Assembly (NCBI GenBank): GCA_964425695.1
Contig: CAYRNF010000002.1
Location: 62,001-126,000, forward strand
Source of the DNA: JAKPBU01 sp964425695
GTDB lineage: Bacteria; Pseudomonadota; Gammaproteobacteria; Xanthomonadales; Xanthomonadaceae
Direction: 5' to 3'
DNA: 64,000 nt
Each line of letters opens with the position of its first letter. Within the stretch, counting starts at the first letter, position 1. Below are positions 47,601 through 56,940 of this stretch, piece after piece. The position numbers and the translations under genes are program-made. Below the pieces are notes generated by a model, which saw only the letters and a program-made list of their open reading frames with translations, did no database searches and was not told where the DNA came from.

Positions 47601-50600
47601 CCGCAGCCATCACCGCCGGTGGCGGGGATACCGCGGAGAATCATCGACAGACGCGTTATGTCCATGATGCGAATGGCCAGATTCGCTTCACGATCGACGA
47701 CCTTGGGGCGGTAACGGAGCAGCGCTACGACGGCATCGGCCGGATCACCGAAACGCGCCGGTACGGAACGCCACTTCCGAGCAGCACGGCTGCAAGCGAG
47801 TCCGCAGTCGCAAGCGCCGTCGCCGGGATGACTGGCGTGCGCACCACGATCACTCGCTACGATGCCGCCGGACAGGTAGCGTCGATCACGGATGCGGACC
47901 AAAAGACCGAGTTCTTCGGCCATGACGGCATTGGTCGGCGTATCAGCCATACCGACAAGCTCGGCCAAGTCTGGACCTATGCCTTCGATGCGGCGGGGCG
48001 ACTGGCCACGGAAACGTCGCCTTTGGTGGTCGTCGCGATCGTTAGCGAAACCGGAGCGGTCACCACCAGCTCACGCTCGGTCGTGAAGCAGTGGACCTAT
48101 GACGCGCTCGGCAATGTCCTCAGTCGCACCGAGGATGCCACTGGATCGCGCCCGCGGACGACAACTTACCTTTACGACAACCGCGGCAATCAGATCAGGA
48201 CTACCTTTCCCGATGCCGGCGTTCTCGATGTCGCGACAGGGACGATCGTCGCCACGGGCAGCCAGCCTACCATCGGGATCACCTACAACACGTTCGACCA
48301 GGCGGTCGTACAGAAGGATGTTCGCGGCCATTACAGCTATAAGGTCTATGACGCGCTCGGCCGGATCGCCTACGAGGTCGACCCGGCTAAACATGTCACC
48401 GCTTACGCATACAACGCTTGGGGCGAGCGGACCAACGTCATCCGTTACGCCACCTCGCTGAGCACATCGGGCGGCGCATTCACTTCGGTGAGTTGGCAGG
48501 AAGGTCAGGCCATCACCATGGCACAGGTAGCGGCAGGCCTAGCGACAGACAGCAACGACCGCACGATGTTCATCGGTTACACCCAGCTCGGTCAGCGCCG
48601 CGCCGTGACCCAGATGGGCGCGACCTACTACACCTCCAGCGATGCGCTCGCGAGCGGCAATCCGCGCACGGAGTTTGCCTACAACGCGTACGGCGATCTG
48701 GTGAAGGAGTCAGTGCTGCTGGAAGGCACACTGGGCCAGCCGAGCGCGGTCTGGGCAGACACCCACCGCTACTACGATGAGGCAGGCCGCAATACCCTGA
48801 CTGTCGACGCCGAAGGCTACGTAACAAGAAATGTCTACAACGCTCTGGGCGAACTAGTCGAAGTCACTGAATACGCACGTGCGATCGATGTGGCGCAGCG
48901 GGGATCGGCGTTGCCGCCCCAACTCCCGCCCAGCGGCGACGCGGTGCATGGCTATGACCGAGTCACGCGCTGGACTTACGACGCGCTGGGGCGCAAATCC
49001 AGTGAAACAGCGGTCCGGCATTTCCAGCGTAGCGACGGCAGCAGCGGTGTCCGCGACGTCGTCACCGAATACAGCTACGACGCCGAAGACCGCCTGACCG
49101 AGGTGACAAAGGACACGGGCCCGACGGGGGTGCCGGGGATCACCGTGACCACCTACGATGCGCTGGATCGTGTCGTCAGCGTGCAGGAGGCCTCGCGCAG
49201 TGTCGTGCAGGCGAACGCGCAGGGGGTGTTGACCGGTTCGACCGCCAACGACATCGCCAGCGCAGCGCTCTACACCACCACTTCACCGTATACCACGCTC
49301 GCCTACGATGCCTTCGGCAATGTCGTGCGCACGTGGCAATATGCCAACGGCAAGGTCGGCGTGGCCGCACCAGTCGAGGATGCTGACCGCGACCGCATTA
49401 GCGTCATCCGCCACGACTGGCAGGGCAGGGCGGTATGGGAACGCAACGCCGAGCAACACGTCGTCACACGCACCTTCGATGCCGCGGACCATGTCCTGAG
49501 CGTGCGTGCCGCGCTGGCCGGCAATGACGGACGTTCGGCCAGGGTGGAAACCACCATGGTCTACGACGCGGTGGGCCGGCAGCAGTCGAGCCAGACGCTG
49601 CGCACCGAACTTCTGAACGGGACGCCTCAGCGTGTCGTCAACGACGGCACTGAAAGCGTCCGCTACAACGCGTTCGGCGAGATCGTCGCCAAAGGCCACG
49701 ATCTGTCGGTCCGGCCGTTCGCATACACCTACGATGCCGCGGGGCGCCTGACCAGCAGCAACGACACCGGCTTGGTCGTCAACTATGGCTACAACCTGGC
49801 CGGCCACCAGCTGCGGCAATGGCACGACACCTATACCAGCAACGGCACAACCATCGCGCTCACCCTCAACAGTGTGGACAAGCTCGGCCGGGTCCTGTCC
49901 AAACGGCTGCCCTCGCACACCGCAAGCACTACCGACACCAGCACGATCACCCAGCGCTTCGATCGCTGGGGCAACGTGCTCCAGGTGATCGATACCCGCG
50001 GCTACCAGACCGATTTCCGTTACAACGCTTTCAATCAGGTCATCTACGAAGCGCGCCCGTTGGTGCAGACCCTGTCGGCCACCGGCCAGGCCACTTGGCA
50101 ACGCCCGATCAACCGCTGGTTCTACGATGCGCTCGGCCAGCAGATCGGCACGCAGGACGCCAACGGCAATTTGCGCAGGAACGACTACGACGCAGTGGGG
50201 CGCTTGGTGCAGTCCAAGGACGCATTGGGCGCAGTCACGCGCCATGCCTACGACACTTTCGGCGACCGGCGCTTCACCCAGAACCCTCTGGGCTACCTCA
50301 CTTTCAGCGAGTACGACCGCTTGGGCCGAGTCGTCGCCAGCGGCGACTATCTCGCCAATACGGCGGGCACCCAACGCGCACGCGCGGATTTGCAGCGCTA
50401 TGTGCTCAACGAGAATGGCGACCGGTTGGAAGTTAAGGATGCGTTGGGACACCGCACACGCTACGACTACGACAGTCGCAACCTGCTGCAGCGCAGCCAG
50501 TCGGAAATGGGCGTGGTCGTCACATACGCCTACAACGCCCGTGGCGAGAAGATCTCCGAATGGCGCATGGCGGGGGACATCTTCACCGACCGCGACGGCG

Positions 50601-53600
50601 ACGTGGTGCAGGCCGGAGCGCTGACCTGGAACTATGACGCCTTCGGCCGCGTCATCGACCACAACAATCTGAGCGGTCGCGACTACGACTACGCCTACAA
50701 CGCAGGCCGTCAGATCAGTGAATCTTCTGCAGGGGGGGTCAATGTCTCGTCCGCGCTCGATGCCGGCCGCACGATCGAGTATTACGCCAACGGCCGCATT
50801 CACAAGATCACTGAGGACAGTGGCAACTTCGTTTCCACCTATACCTACCGCTACGACGCGGCTGGTAACCGCACCTACGAGGAAGTTGACACTTTTGATG
50901 CCAGCGGCATCAACGGCGCGCCGAACGCTCAGGTGCGCACCATCACGCAGAGCGTTTACGACAGCAACAATCGCTTGCAGCGCGTGGTGCAGGACGATGT
51001 CGTCAGCGGCAAGCGCGTGTTCGACCTGAGCTACGACTACGACACCGCAGGCAACCGCCGCAGGGTGGTGGCGCACTCCGGCTATGGGCCGGATGTAACT
51101 GCGGTGCCGACGGTCAATGCCGCTCCGGTCGCGGTCAATGCGACCTTGACAGAAAAGGTGATCCGCAGTGGCCAGCCGTCGGAGTTCCGCTGGCTGCTGA
51201 CGGACGTCTTCCGCGATGCCGAGAACGACACCCTCATCGTGCCGCAGCCGACCCTGTCTGACGGCAGCGCGTTGCCGAGCTGGCTCAGCTACCGTCGCGA
51301 CGTAGCCACCGGCGAACTGGTGTTCACCACCACCGCCGGTTCCAGCGCAGCGCTCAATCAGGACTTCACGATCCGGCTCACCGCCAGCGACGACATGCAT
51401 CCCGGCACGCCAGCGACAGCAACCTTCGTTCTGCGTGTGCGCCACAACACCGCGCCTGCGCCGGTCGCCGGTGCGGCAACGTTTACTGCCAAGACCGCAA
51501 GGCCCTGGAATCTCAGCCTTAGCGCCGCCGAGCACTTTACCGACCCCGATGTCGGCGACCGCCTGACCCTGGCTATCGTCAGTCAGCCGGGCTGGATGCA
51601 GGTCTCGGGCGCTGGCAGCGATGCGCTGCACCTAAGCGCAACGGTCGGCAGCCCGACCACGGCGACGGTGGTGATCCGGGCCACCGACGAGCGCGGCGCC
51701 ATCGCGGACAAGACCATCACCATCGACTTCGCCGATAACGCCGCGCCGACCGCGGTCCTGGTGTCGGGCGCAGACGCAACCTTGGGCCGTCCATTCAACT
51801 GGACGATCCCTCTGCCGCAGGTGTTTACCGATGTCAACGGCGATCCGTTGACGGTGACGGCCAGGCTCAGCAACGGCAATGCACTGCCGAGCTGGATGCA
51901 GTTCGTCTACATCGATCAGGCCGTGCCCGTGTTGCAGCTCAGCGGCCAGCTACCGTCCGACGCCGTAGCTGGTACCACCTACTCCGTGCGCTTTACTGCC
52001 GTTGATGGGGACGGGGAGAGTGCAATTAATGATGTGGTCGTCACCGTGCGCCCCAATCGCGCCCCCGTTGCGCACGCGTGGAACGGCAGCATCCAGGTCG
52101 GTCAGCCTTACGATCAGACGATCGGATTCGCCAGCCTGTTTACCGATCTTGAAGGCGATGCGCTGAGCCTGCAGACGCTGTGGCCGAGCGGCTCGCCGCT
52201 GCCGGCATGGCTGAACGTGGACGTGAACTATGCAAATCGGACGGTGCGGCTGCATGGCACGCCGGACGCGCTGCCACGTGGTCCTTACGCCTTCCAAGTG
52301 CAGGCAACTGATGTCGAAGGCCTGAGCAGCACCACCACGCTTTCGCTAACGGTGGTCAACACGCCGCCGACCGCAGCGGAAATCCCCAACGCCACCGGAA
52401 ACGTGGGCGCCGCCTTCGGCTATCCAGTACCACCGTTTTACGACGTCAACGGCGACGTCCTCAGCTATAGCGCTACTGGTCTTCCGCCGGGGCTGACCAT
52501 CAACCCTAACAATCACACGATTACCGGCACGCCAACGACTGTGGGCAGCTATGCCGTCACCGTGACCGCCCACGACGGCTATGGCGGGAGCGCCAGCACC
52601 GCCTTCCAGATCACCATCGGTGCACCGGCCGCCAATCGGGCTCCGCGGGTCGAGGTTGAGCCTGACGTGCACGCTCAATTCTTTACTCGCGAAGGAGAGC
52701 CGGCTGAGGCCACACACTTCACGCTGCCAGAGAACACCCTGGTCGACGACGACGGAAATCCGCTGACCTATACCGTCGACGCACCAAGCTGGCTGAACTA
52801 CGAGCGCATTCCGGGAGGGGGGCACCATTTCTGGGGCGTGTATCCAGGGCCTCTGCGTCACGCCTACCCGATCGTCACGCTGACCGCTAGCGACGGGCAA
52901 GCCACTGGCAGCGCAAGTTTCCAAATTACGTGCGAGTTCTTGCGTAGAGGTGAGGTGCTGGACGGGGAACCGGTGCCCGTGGAGCAGTCAGCGGCCATGG
53001 CCGGCGAGTTTCAGGCGATGTCGACCCCGGTCCAAACCACCACGCACTGGTACACCTACGACGCTGAGCATCGGACAAAGATCGATAAGGGCGTATTCAA
53101 TGGCGCCCAGATTTTGATGGGCAGCTACGGATCAGGCTCGACCGAGCTGATGTACGACGCGGCCGGGCGGGTCACGGCAGAGGTGGGCGTCTACGGCATC
53201 CAGCGCTACGCCTACGACCTGCGCGGCAACCGGACCTTGGAGTTCCACAATGACATGGCGGGCCAAGGTGCCGGCAGCGGCGGGATCTCGCGGCAGTACA
53301 TTTACGACGCCGCCAACCGCCTGGATCTGGTGCTGAGTTACTACGGAGCAATTGACGAAATTCAAGCGCCGCTGGACGGCGAAGGGTTCCCGAGAGGGGA
53401 GGCGATGAATCTGGGCGGCTGGCTGCAAGCCGCCGAGGACTACACCTACGACGCGGACAACCGCCTGATCACTCAGTGGAGCAAGAAGCGCGATCACCAG
53501 TCGATCCACTGGCAATGGGAGGTCACCGCCGAGGAGTTCCACCTGCAGCACACGGCATGGACTAACGACGGAATTCTGGCGACAAGCGCAGAGGTGAAGT

Positions 53601-56527
53601 ACACCGAGTTCAATGGCGCGGGCCTCAATACGAAATACACCTACCACGCACCCAGTATCGGTTGGGCCTGGCATACCTTCACCACCCAGTACGAAGGCTG
53701 GGCGGGGTTCCAGGAGAAGCAGGTCGCCGGCGTCAGCACCCACAGCAACTACAAGCCCACAACCAACACCCTGAGCTACGACGGCTATGGCCGGCTACGC
53801 GAGCAGCGCGAGCGCACCGAGTATCAGAACGGCGCCATCGCTGATCGTTCGCGCGTCTATTCCAGCACCTACGAAGGCCAGGTGCTGACCCGACGCGATG
53901 GCACGCGTAGTAGCACCCACGTATTCCAGCAGGCCACCCCGCCCAACGGCATACCTAAGCCGAACTACCTGTTCGTGCACGCAGGCGGGCAGCAGCAGGC
54001 GGAGCTGGCGGAAGGCGGCACGATCCGCACCAGCAACGGGTTCAGCTATAGCCCGGCGCAGCTGCAGGGGCTCAACGGCACCGGCAACTACGCCGCCGGC
54101 GGCGGCAAGGTGACGGTGCTGGAAGGCGAAACGCTGCAGGGTCTTGCGCAGCGGGTCTACGGTTCGGCGCAGCTGTGGTATGTGCTGGCCGACGCCAACG
54201 GCCTGAGCGATCCGTCCCAGCCGTTGACGGCCGGCACCCAGCTCAACGCGCCGAGCGTGAATGTCAGCAGCAACGATGCTGGCACGTTCAAGCCCTACAA
54301 CCCGAACGAGGCAATCGGCAGCACCAGTCCGAGCTTGCCGTACATCGTTCCGCCGCCGAAGCCACAGTGCAATGCGCTCGCGATGATCATCATCGTGGTG
54401 GTCGCAGTCATTGTTACGGTTTACACGGCCGGCGCTGCTGCTGGCGCGATGGGATCGGCGGCGACGGCGACCGGCACGGCCGGCACAGCGGCTGCGGGAA
54501 CGGCAACTGCGGCGTCCGCCACTGCTGCCGCGGGAGGTGGGTTTGCGGCCACGATGTCCACAGGCGCCGCCGTTTTGGCGGGAGGGTATGGCACTGCTGC
54601 TGCGGTCGTGGGGGGAGCCGTCGGGGCATTCGCCGGCAGTATTGCCAGTCAAGCGGTCGGCAGTGTTATGGGGGTTACCAGCTTCAGCTGGCGTAATGCA
54701 GTGCAAGCGGGTGTCAGCGCTGGTTTGACCGCGGGACTTGCCAACACCAGCTTCATGCAAGGAATCAATACAGCACTACAAGGCTCGCAGACCGCACAGG
54801 CGGCTGCACAGGCTGTGGCCGGTCAGCTGACGAGCTATGCCGCCAGCAAGATCGCCGGAGTCGATGCCAGCTTTAGCTGGCGCCAGATCGCAATGACTGC
54901 CGTTGCGCAAGGCCTCACTGCCGCGGCGGGACCGAAGATTAGCGGCGCGATCGGGTTTAACCCGACGACGGAAAGTGGACAGTTCGGGCTTGATCTGGTT
55001 GGCAACTTCGTCGGCGGCACGATCGGCATGCATGCGAGTCGCAAGTTCGGCTTCGGCGGTGACATCAACTACGGCCGTGTAGCAGCCGATGCTTTCGGTA
55101 ACACGTTGGCTAATGCCATCAGCGGCAAGCATGCACAGCGGGCGGCGCAGACGCGGATCGATCAGGCCCAGCGTGCACAGGCATGGAATGGTGTTGGGCT
55201 GCGTGCCGAGGTCGCTCTATCCGATGCCAGCTATCGCCCGGAGTGGTTGTATGGTGATGACATCGGGATGATGGCCATAGATCCCATTCGGCGCTCAGCC
55301 GAATTGACATCCCTGCTGCAATCTTTGCAGGCAAGCACTGGTCTGCTCCCCACTTTCGGAGACGCGCTGTACGACGACAACGGTAAGTACAAGGGCTATC
55401 CGGTTCCCACCACGGATCAGGTTGATCCGAATCGAAATCCTCGCACAGCAAGGGCCCTAACAGATCAACTACGCGTGGATACTCTCAACTATCACGTTGG
55501 GATGGCGGCGCTGGGCAGACCAGTTCCGCGTGAATTCCCAGGTATGGAAGCGTCGGGACACGACTTGGTCTTGCATAACAATGACCTGCAGCAGTGGCTC
55601 TACCTTCGGAGCAAACCGCCGGTCACCGCGATGCAGGCGGTAGCCGCCACGGTGCTCGGAAGCGCTTCCGGCGCCGTCGACCTTGCGAATGAAAGTGTCG
55701 CCGGGGCGGTCGTCATGGCTCGCAATCTCACCTCGTCGGCGTTGGTAGGGACCGGGCTGGCGAGTAGATGGGGAGTGGAAGCAGCCGCTTTGAGATATCA
55801 CGCTCAGACAGGCCAAATGACCGCGGCTGTGATCGACTGGGCGCGAGCTCCACTCAGCAACACGGCCGGTTCCTTCCGAGATCGATATGACGCGGCGGCC
55901 GCCGCGTATCGTCAAGATAGTCTCGCGGGTTATTACAACGGCGCCAGGCTTGGGGCCTCCGCCACGATCGATGCGGCGCTACTCGTGACCGGAGTCGGCG
56001 GTGCGGTTCGATCTGGCAGTAGCGTCGCGTCACGCGGGCTTGCTAGGCTAACGCAAACCTCAGGCGAGGCGTTTCCCAGTACTGCTATAGTTGCAAATAG
56101 CGGCACCGTATTGCCTGCTTCCGAATTGCGCTTCTCTCAGAAGTCGGTTTCCTATTTCAAAGTTCGTCCTGGGCAAGCGCCATACACTTACGACGATATT
56201 TTGAGCAGCATGCGCCAGGATGGTTGGCGCTTGGATCAGCCAAACCTTGATGTGGTGCGTATGCCGGATGGAATGCTGACGAGCGTTGACAACACTCGCG
56301 TTTTGGCTGCACGAGAGGCGGGCATTGACGTGCGTGCAAGTGTTCACTCCATGGATGAATTGCTAACTCGTGAAATGACGGAACGCTTTGCTGTTCCGAG
56401 CAAGAACTTCTTTCCTCAGACATGGGGCGATGTGATAATGAATCGCATCGGCGGGCAGGGGTCGACGTTCTCGCGTGCGAATCCATTTGGAACTTATCAG
56501 CCGCCACGAGTAAGTGGGAGTCCGTAA
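41660..56527 (+). CDS. Giant RHS/YD-repeat toxin with cadherin-like, LysM and ParB-like tip
   Basis: A protein of about 4955 residues. The N-terminus (VNVATGNLVMQGLDELISVR) is the RHS opening domain. About 3000 residues of YD repeats follow (YTYDDSGRL-, YDAAGRV-type units). At about 3150-3760, at least four Ig/cadherin-like units are inserted (GQPYDQTIGFASLFTDLEGD; NPNNHTITGTPTTVGSYAVT). YD repeats resume at 3790-4100, then a LysM (VLEGETLQGLAQRVYGSAQL, about 4150-4205), a hydrophobic helix (AMIIIVVVAVIVTVYTAGAA, about 4245), glycine/alanine-rich pre-toxin repeats and a tip of about 145 residues that resembles a ParB-like toxin domain (DGMLTSVDNTRVLAAREAGI; FPQTWGDVI). The usual DPxGLxGG-type cleavage motif and a PAAR or VgrG domain were not found. 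No signal peptide. The terminal part is AT-richer, typical of exchanged tips. Confidence 0.9.
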   Translation: MAAVISGNGLGLFDSSLTQLGLAHGGSTRLGQSRENHYVNVATGNLVMQGLDELISVRGFEASFVRTYNSRGTVSATGQDGWVTGYERRVALTGVLNAAGSAVALEAGDGHQVVFTYSGTPNVYTTTAGDGAHDRLQWNDTARTWTYTEGSSRREEVYADHADAVLNGRLTRIRDLRTDGSAPAQFDILYDAQQRVSEVRSVDGAGAAADAILFAYSGTTSTLASVSTREGGVIRSQVSYGYDSVGRLSWVQTDLTPTVSSDNAWQVKASQNDGKLFRTFYSYVTSDPADLRIASVATSDGTSVAYTYEADQAGGYRVRTLTRGSAVDGSTQTVTFTYGAQSTDVVDSRGATWTYEYDSDKRLIAMLEAARAGQRQKTSYTYDTAGNLTRTSQAPYSGENAALDTIYQYDSNGNRTLQRDRAGNTVEWVYDLATNRLLREIRYTIADADGLDPSSAGGSLPGGALTTHYVHDAQGKLRFVVNPAGDVREYTYAGAGDGVGQLASERLYARAYTGSSYSEANLASWASGLSEKRDSQLTEYLYDAKGRLKTTVEHTEVDGDWRDGGEGDGILNSTTRITSFSYSAQGLLLQKVVLHGSGRDVQGGSPATSEVVDYVYDGMGRLLSVLERDAATSSASPNPVSDPAAAAAWDAATILTTYAYVDSENKVRISLDSGVVRTEARNRAGHLISSSEVGTVGGASVARTTLQFYDGNGRLRAIQDATGGREYYFYDLSGRLTSVVDKTGSVVTTKYDGVGRAVQTVSYSNRADSSAWLSGQTVVKDELVFSLFPPSLASNQAWVKTDSKDDRNAYRTYDTAGRLSTEKDAAGVVKTYEWDGASRLLSTATAPVGMIAPPTISTNYFYDASDRLVATLDPEGALVENVFDCFGRITKTIRYATRIADRPPASAVLASFRPAASVNDQITRNFYDGRGELLGVVSAEGYLTEYVYDEAGNQRAVKTYAKHLTNLSGGFDLATARFWSMEGAPAEAFQLTQRSFNALGQLQTEVNHEGTVTRYTYDDSGRLIRTEAAFGVASEVRQNNLRFDVFGNLIGELSGEGSTHLLPGMSEAQLDAIYSQYGTRHSYDLAGRRIESIDAGGNKTWYFYDAAGRSTFLVRGAAQSNAGATGPLNGFGEVAETRYNAFGQVAETINYTGRITIPVPGSRDSVASVIQTLSYLATTDSKRSYTYTTRGLLASVRDAEQVLTQYTYNAFGWLTHETRAVGTTAETTSASFYDMRGLLTSREEAAGTTDARTLQWVYDVFGRVESSTDGRGSSTSYTYDKAGRQITRSQSVLGRQETWTTAYDAFDRTLSVTNPHGHTTHYVHSDAGRSMTMTTAEGVVVVTTHNRLGQVLTVTEALGQATTYHYNRDGQETGRQNALNPASESLYYANGLLASSTDAAGRKIELRYDAVGRVLQRIEDPQGLALTTSFRYDAQGRLLREVDPSGRVSEYRYDREGRLTETASDPAGLNLRTTYRYDAQGRRVEVVEGIKGSDTSATRTTHYGYDKLGRRTSESVDPSGLNLTTTYAYDDNGNVIRRTDANGQTTRYYYSESNQLIYTFDALGAPTRHWYDTSGRLVATRSFGQFFASSSLTDITSIAALDAQLDWNANLPYEGSYRIHDRDGRVRFELNTQGQLQEHAYDVAGRPVHTRRYAALAHSAFAGLDLFSGAVLDSQVAATALKNDVLDQVTYRVYDAAGRVRYTVDALGNVSAFTYDAAGHIAAEKRFAQPATMSPALRGKLTQGTATPDEIAAATTVTGGRDMATFTIRDAAGRIRYTINSAGSVREILLDGGGRTVGTRTYAIPIALNESLWSAGGHLALADVEGKLTATIRDDVRNGEQYQVFDAAGRVRFTVEVNRDRNGVLSASVREARYDAAGRVTEQIAYQGAISSSTVAANLAALRAGSVSESSVAGWVAAGVDRYTYSVYDAAGRLRYKLAQDSATTMTVRELRYDAAGRVSAEVAYANRIATSTAKSLSAVAAAITAGGGDTAENHRQTRYVHDANGQIRFTIDDLGAVTEQRYDGIGRITETRRYGTPLPSSTAASESAVASAVAGMTGVRTTITRYDAAGQVASITDADQKTEFFGHDGIGRRISHTDKLGQVWTYAFDAAGRLATETSPLVVVAIVSETGAVTTSSRSVVKQWTYDALGNVLSRTEDATGSRPRTTTYLYDNRGNQIRTTFPDAGVLDVATGTIVATGSQPTIGITYNTFDQAVVQKDVRGHYSYKVYDALGRIAYEVDPAKHVTAYAYNAWGERTNVIRYATSLSTSGGAFTSVSWQEGQAITMAQVAAGLATDSNDRTMFIGYTQLGQRRAVTQMGATYYTSSDALASGNPRTEFAYNAYGDLVKESVLLEGTLGQPSAVWADTHRYYDEAGRNTLTVDAEGYVTRNVYNALGELVEVTEYARAIDVAQRGSALPPQLPPSGDAVHGYDRVTRWTYDALGRKSSETAVRHFQRSDGSSGVRDVVTEYSYDAEDRLTEVTKDTGPTGVPGITVTTYDALDRVVSVQEASRSVVQANAQGVLTGSTANDIASAALYTTTSPYTTLAYDAFGNVVRTWQYANGKVGVAAPVEDADRDRISVIRHDWQGRAVWERNAEQHVVTRTFDAADHVLSVRAALAGNDGRSARVETTMVYDAVGRQQSSQTLRTELLNGTPQRVVNDGTESVRYNAFGEIVAKGHDLSVRPFAYTYDAAGRLTSSNDTGLVVNYGYNLAGHQLRQWHDTYTSNGTTIALTLNSVDKLGRVLSKRLPSHTASTTDTSTITQRFDRWGNVLQVIDTRGYQTDFRYNAFNQVIYEARPLVQTLSATGQATWQRPINRWFYDALGQQIGTQDANGNLRRNDYDAVGRLVQSKDALGAVTRHAYDTFGDRRFTQNPLGYLTFSEYDRLGRVVASGDYLANTAGTQRARADLQRYVLNENGDRLEVKDALGHRTRYDYDSRNLLQRSQSEMGVVVTYAYNARGEKISEWRMAGDIFTDRDGDVVQAGALTWNYDAFGRVIDHNNLSGRDYDYAYNAGRQISESSAGGVNVSSALDAGRTIEYYANGRIHKITEDSGNFVSTYTYRYDAAGNRTYEEVDTFDASGINGAPNAQVRTITQSVYDSNNRLQRVVQDDVVSGKRVFDLSYDYDTAGNRRRVVAHSGYGPDVTAVPTVNAAPVAVNATLTEKVIRSGQPSEFRWLLTDVFRDAENDTLIVPQPTLSDGSALPSWLSYRRDVATGELVFTTTAGSSAALNQDFTIRLTASDDMHPGTPATATFVLRVRHNTAPAPVAGAATFTAKTARPWNLSLSAAEHFTDPDVGDRLTLAIVSQPGWMQVSGAGSDALHLSATVGSPTTATVVIRATDERGAIADKTITIDFADNAAPTAVLVSGADATLGRPFNWTIPLPQVFTDVNGDPLTVTARLSNGNALPSWMQFVYIDQAVPVLQLSGQLPSDAVAGTTYSVRFTAVDGDGESAINDVVVTVRPNRAPVAHAWNGSIQVGQPYDQTIGFASLFTDLEGDALSLQTLWPSGSPLPAWLNVDVNYANRTVRLHGTPDALPRGPYAFQVQATDVEGLSSTTTLSLTVVNTPPTAAEIPNATGNVGAAFGYPVPPFYDVNGDVLSYSATGLPPGLTINPNNHTITGTPTTVGSYAVTVTAHDGYGGSASTAFQITIGAPAANRAPRVEVEPDVHAQFFTREGEPAEATHFTLPENTLVDDDGNPLTYTVDAPSWLNYERIPGGGHHFWGVYPGPLRHAYPIVTLTASDGQATGSASFQITCEFLRRGEVLDGEPVPVEQSAAMAGEFQAMSTPVQTTTHWYTYDAEHRTKIDKGVFNGAQILMGSYGSGSTELMYDAAGRVTAEVGVYGIQRYAYDLRGNRTLEFHNDMAGQGAGSGGISRQYIYDAANRLDLVLSYYGAIDEIQAPLDGEGFPRGEAMNLGGWLQAAEDYTYDADNRLITQWSKKRDHQSIHWQWEVTAEEFHLQHTAWTNDGILATSAEVKYTEFNGAGLNTKYTYHAPSIGWAWHTFTTQYEGWAGFQEKQVAGVSTHSNYKPTTNTLSYDGYGRLREQRERTEYQNGAIADRSRVYSSTYEGQVLTRRDGTRSSTHVFQQATPPNGIPKPNYLFVHAGGQQQAELAEGGTIRTSNGFSYSPAQLQGLNGTGNYAAGGGKVTVLEGETLQGLAQRVYGSAQLWYVLADANGLSDPSQPLTAGTQLNAPSVNVSSNDAGTFKPYNPNEAIGSTSPSLPYIVPPPKPQCNALAMIIIVVVAVIVTVYTAGAAAGAMGSAATATGTAGTAAAGTATAASATAAAGGGFAATMSTGAAVLAGGYGTAAAVVGGAVGAFAGSIASQAVGSVMGVTSFSWRNAVQAGVSAGLTAGLANTSFMQGINTALQGSQTAQAAAQAVAGQLTSYAASKIAGVDASFSWRQIAMTAVAQGLTAAAGPKISGAIGFNPTTESGQFGLDLVGNFVGGTIGMHASRKFGFGGDINYGRVAADAFGNTLANAISGKHAQRAAQTRIDQAQRAQAWNGVGLRAEVALSDASYRPEWLYGDDIGMMAIDPIRRSAELTSLLQSLQASTGLLPTFGDALYDDNGKYKGYPVPTTDQVDPNRNPRTARALTDQLRVDTLNYHVGMAALGRPVPREFPGMEASGHDLVLHNNDLQQWLYLRSKPPVTAMQAVAATVLGSASGAVDLANESVAGAVVMARNLTSSALVGTGLASRWGVEAAALRYHAQTGQMTAAVIDWARAPLSNTAGSFRDRYDAAAAAYRQDSLAGYYNGARLGASATIDAALLVTGVGGAVRSGSSVASRGLARLTQTSGEAFPSTAIVANSGTVLPASELRFSQKSVSYFKVRPGQAPYTYDDILSSMRQDGWRLDQPNLDVVRMPDGMLTSVDNTRVLAAREAGIDVRASVHSMDELLTREMTERFAVPSKNFFPQTWGDVIMNRIGGQGSTFSRANPFGTYQPPRVSGSP

Positions 56528-56922
56528 TGAATAACCTCTATCACTGGGATCGCGAATTATTGCCTGCAGGATTCAAGTTTCCGGATGCTTACATTGCGTT
56601 GATGAGCGGCGAAAGTCTTCCAGACATAGAGCCTTGGTGGTGGTTGTCAATTCGCAAAGAAAGTTGCTTGTTCTGGCTTGAAACGCTTCATAAGCAATAC
56701 CCTAATCGGCAGCTGATTCCGTTTGCAAAGATGGAGGATAGCGATGACGTTGCTTGTTTTGACGGCGCGGATAACTCAGGGAAGCCTAGGGTTCTTTATA
56801 TTCATGCTTACACGACATCTGGATGGGAGGATCGAGGCCAAGTTGATGGCTTCGACGAATGGCTAGAGATTGCTCGCAGCGAGTCTGTTGCGTACAAAGT
56901 AGAGAAAGAAAGAGAGGAATAG
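56527..56922 (+). CDS. SUKH (SMI1/KNR4-like) immunity protein
   Basis: A 131-residue protein. It shares one base with the RHS stop codon (TAATG) and has GGGAG seven bases upstream, so the toxin and this gene are co-translated. The sequence matches the SUKH superfamily of bacterial immunity proteins: FPDAYIALMSGESLPDIEPW, LIPFAKMEDSDDVACFDGAD, then RVLYIHAY and VDGFDEWLEIARS. Its role should be to bind and neutralise the ParB-like tip in the producing cell. It is AT-rich like the toxin tip, which supports joint acquisition. Confidence 0.85.
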   Translation: MNNLYHWDRELLPAGFKFPDAYIALMSGESLPDIEPWWWLSIRKESCLFWLETLHKQYPNRQLIPFAKMEDSDDVACFDGADNSGKPRVLYIHAYTTSGWEDRGQVDGFDEWLEIARSESVAYKVEKEREE

Positions 56923-56940
56923 CTCGCGCATTGGTCGTGG

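Noticed and set aside
49283..51631. A 782-codon minus-strand frame inside the RHS gene
   Set aside because: Antisense of repetitive YD-repeat DNA; Val/Ala/Arg-rich with no domain.
41660..54000. The many similar YD units considered as a CRISPR-like or tandem DNA repeat array
   Set aside because: The repeats are imperfect, coding, irregular in length and continue one open frame; they are protein repeats.
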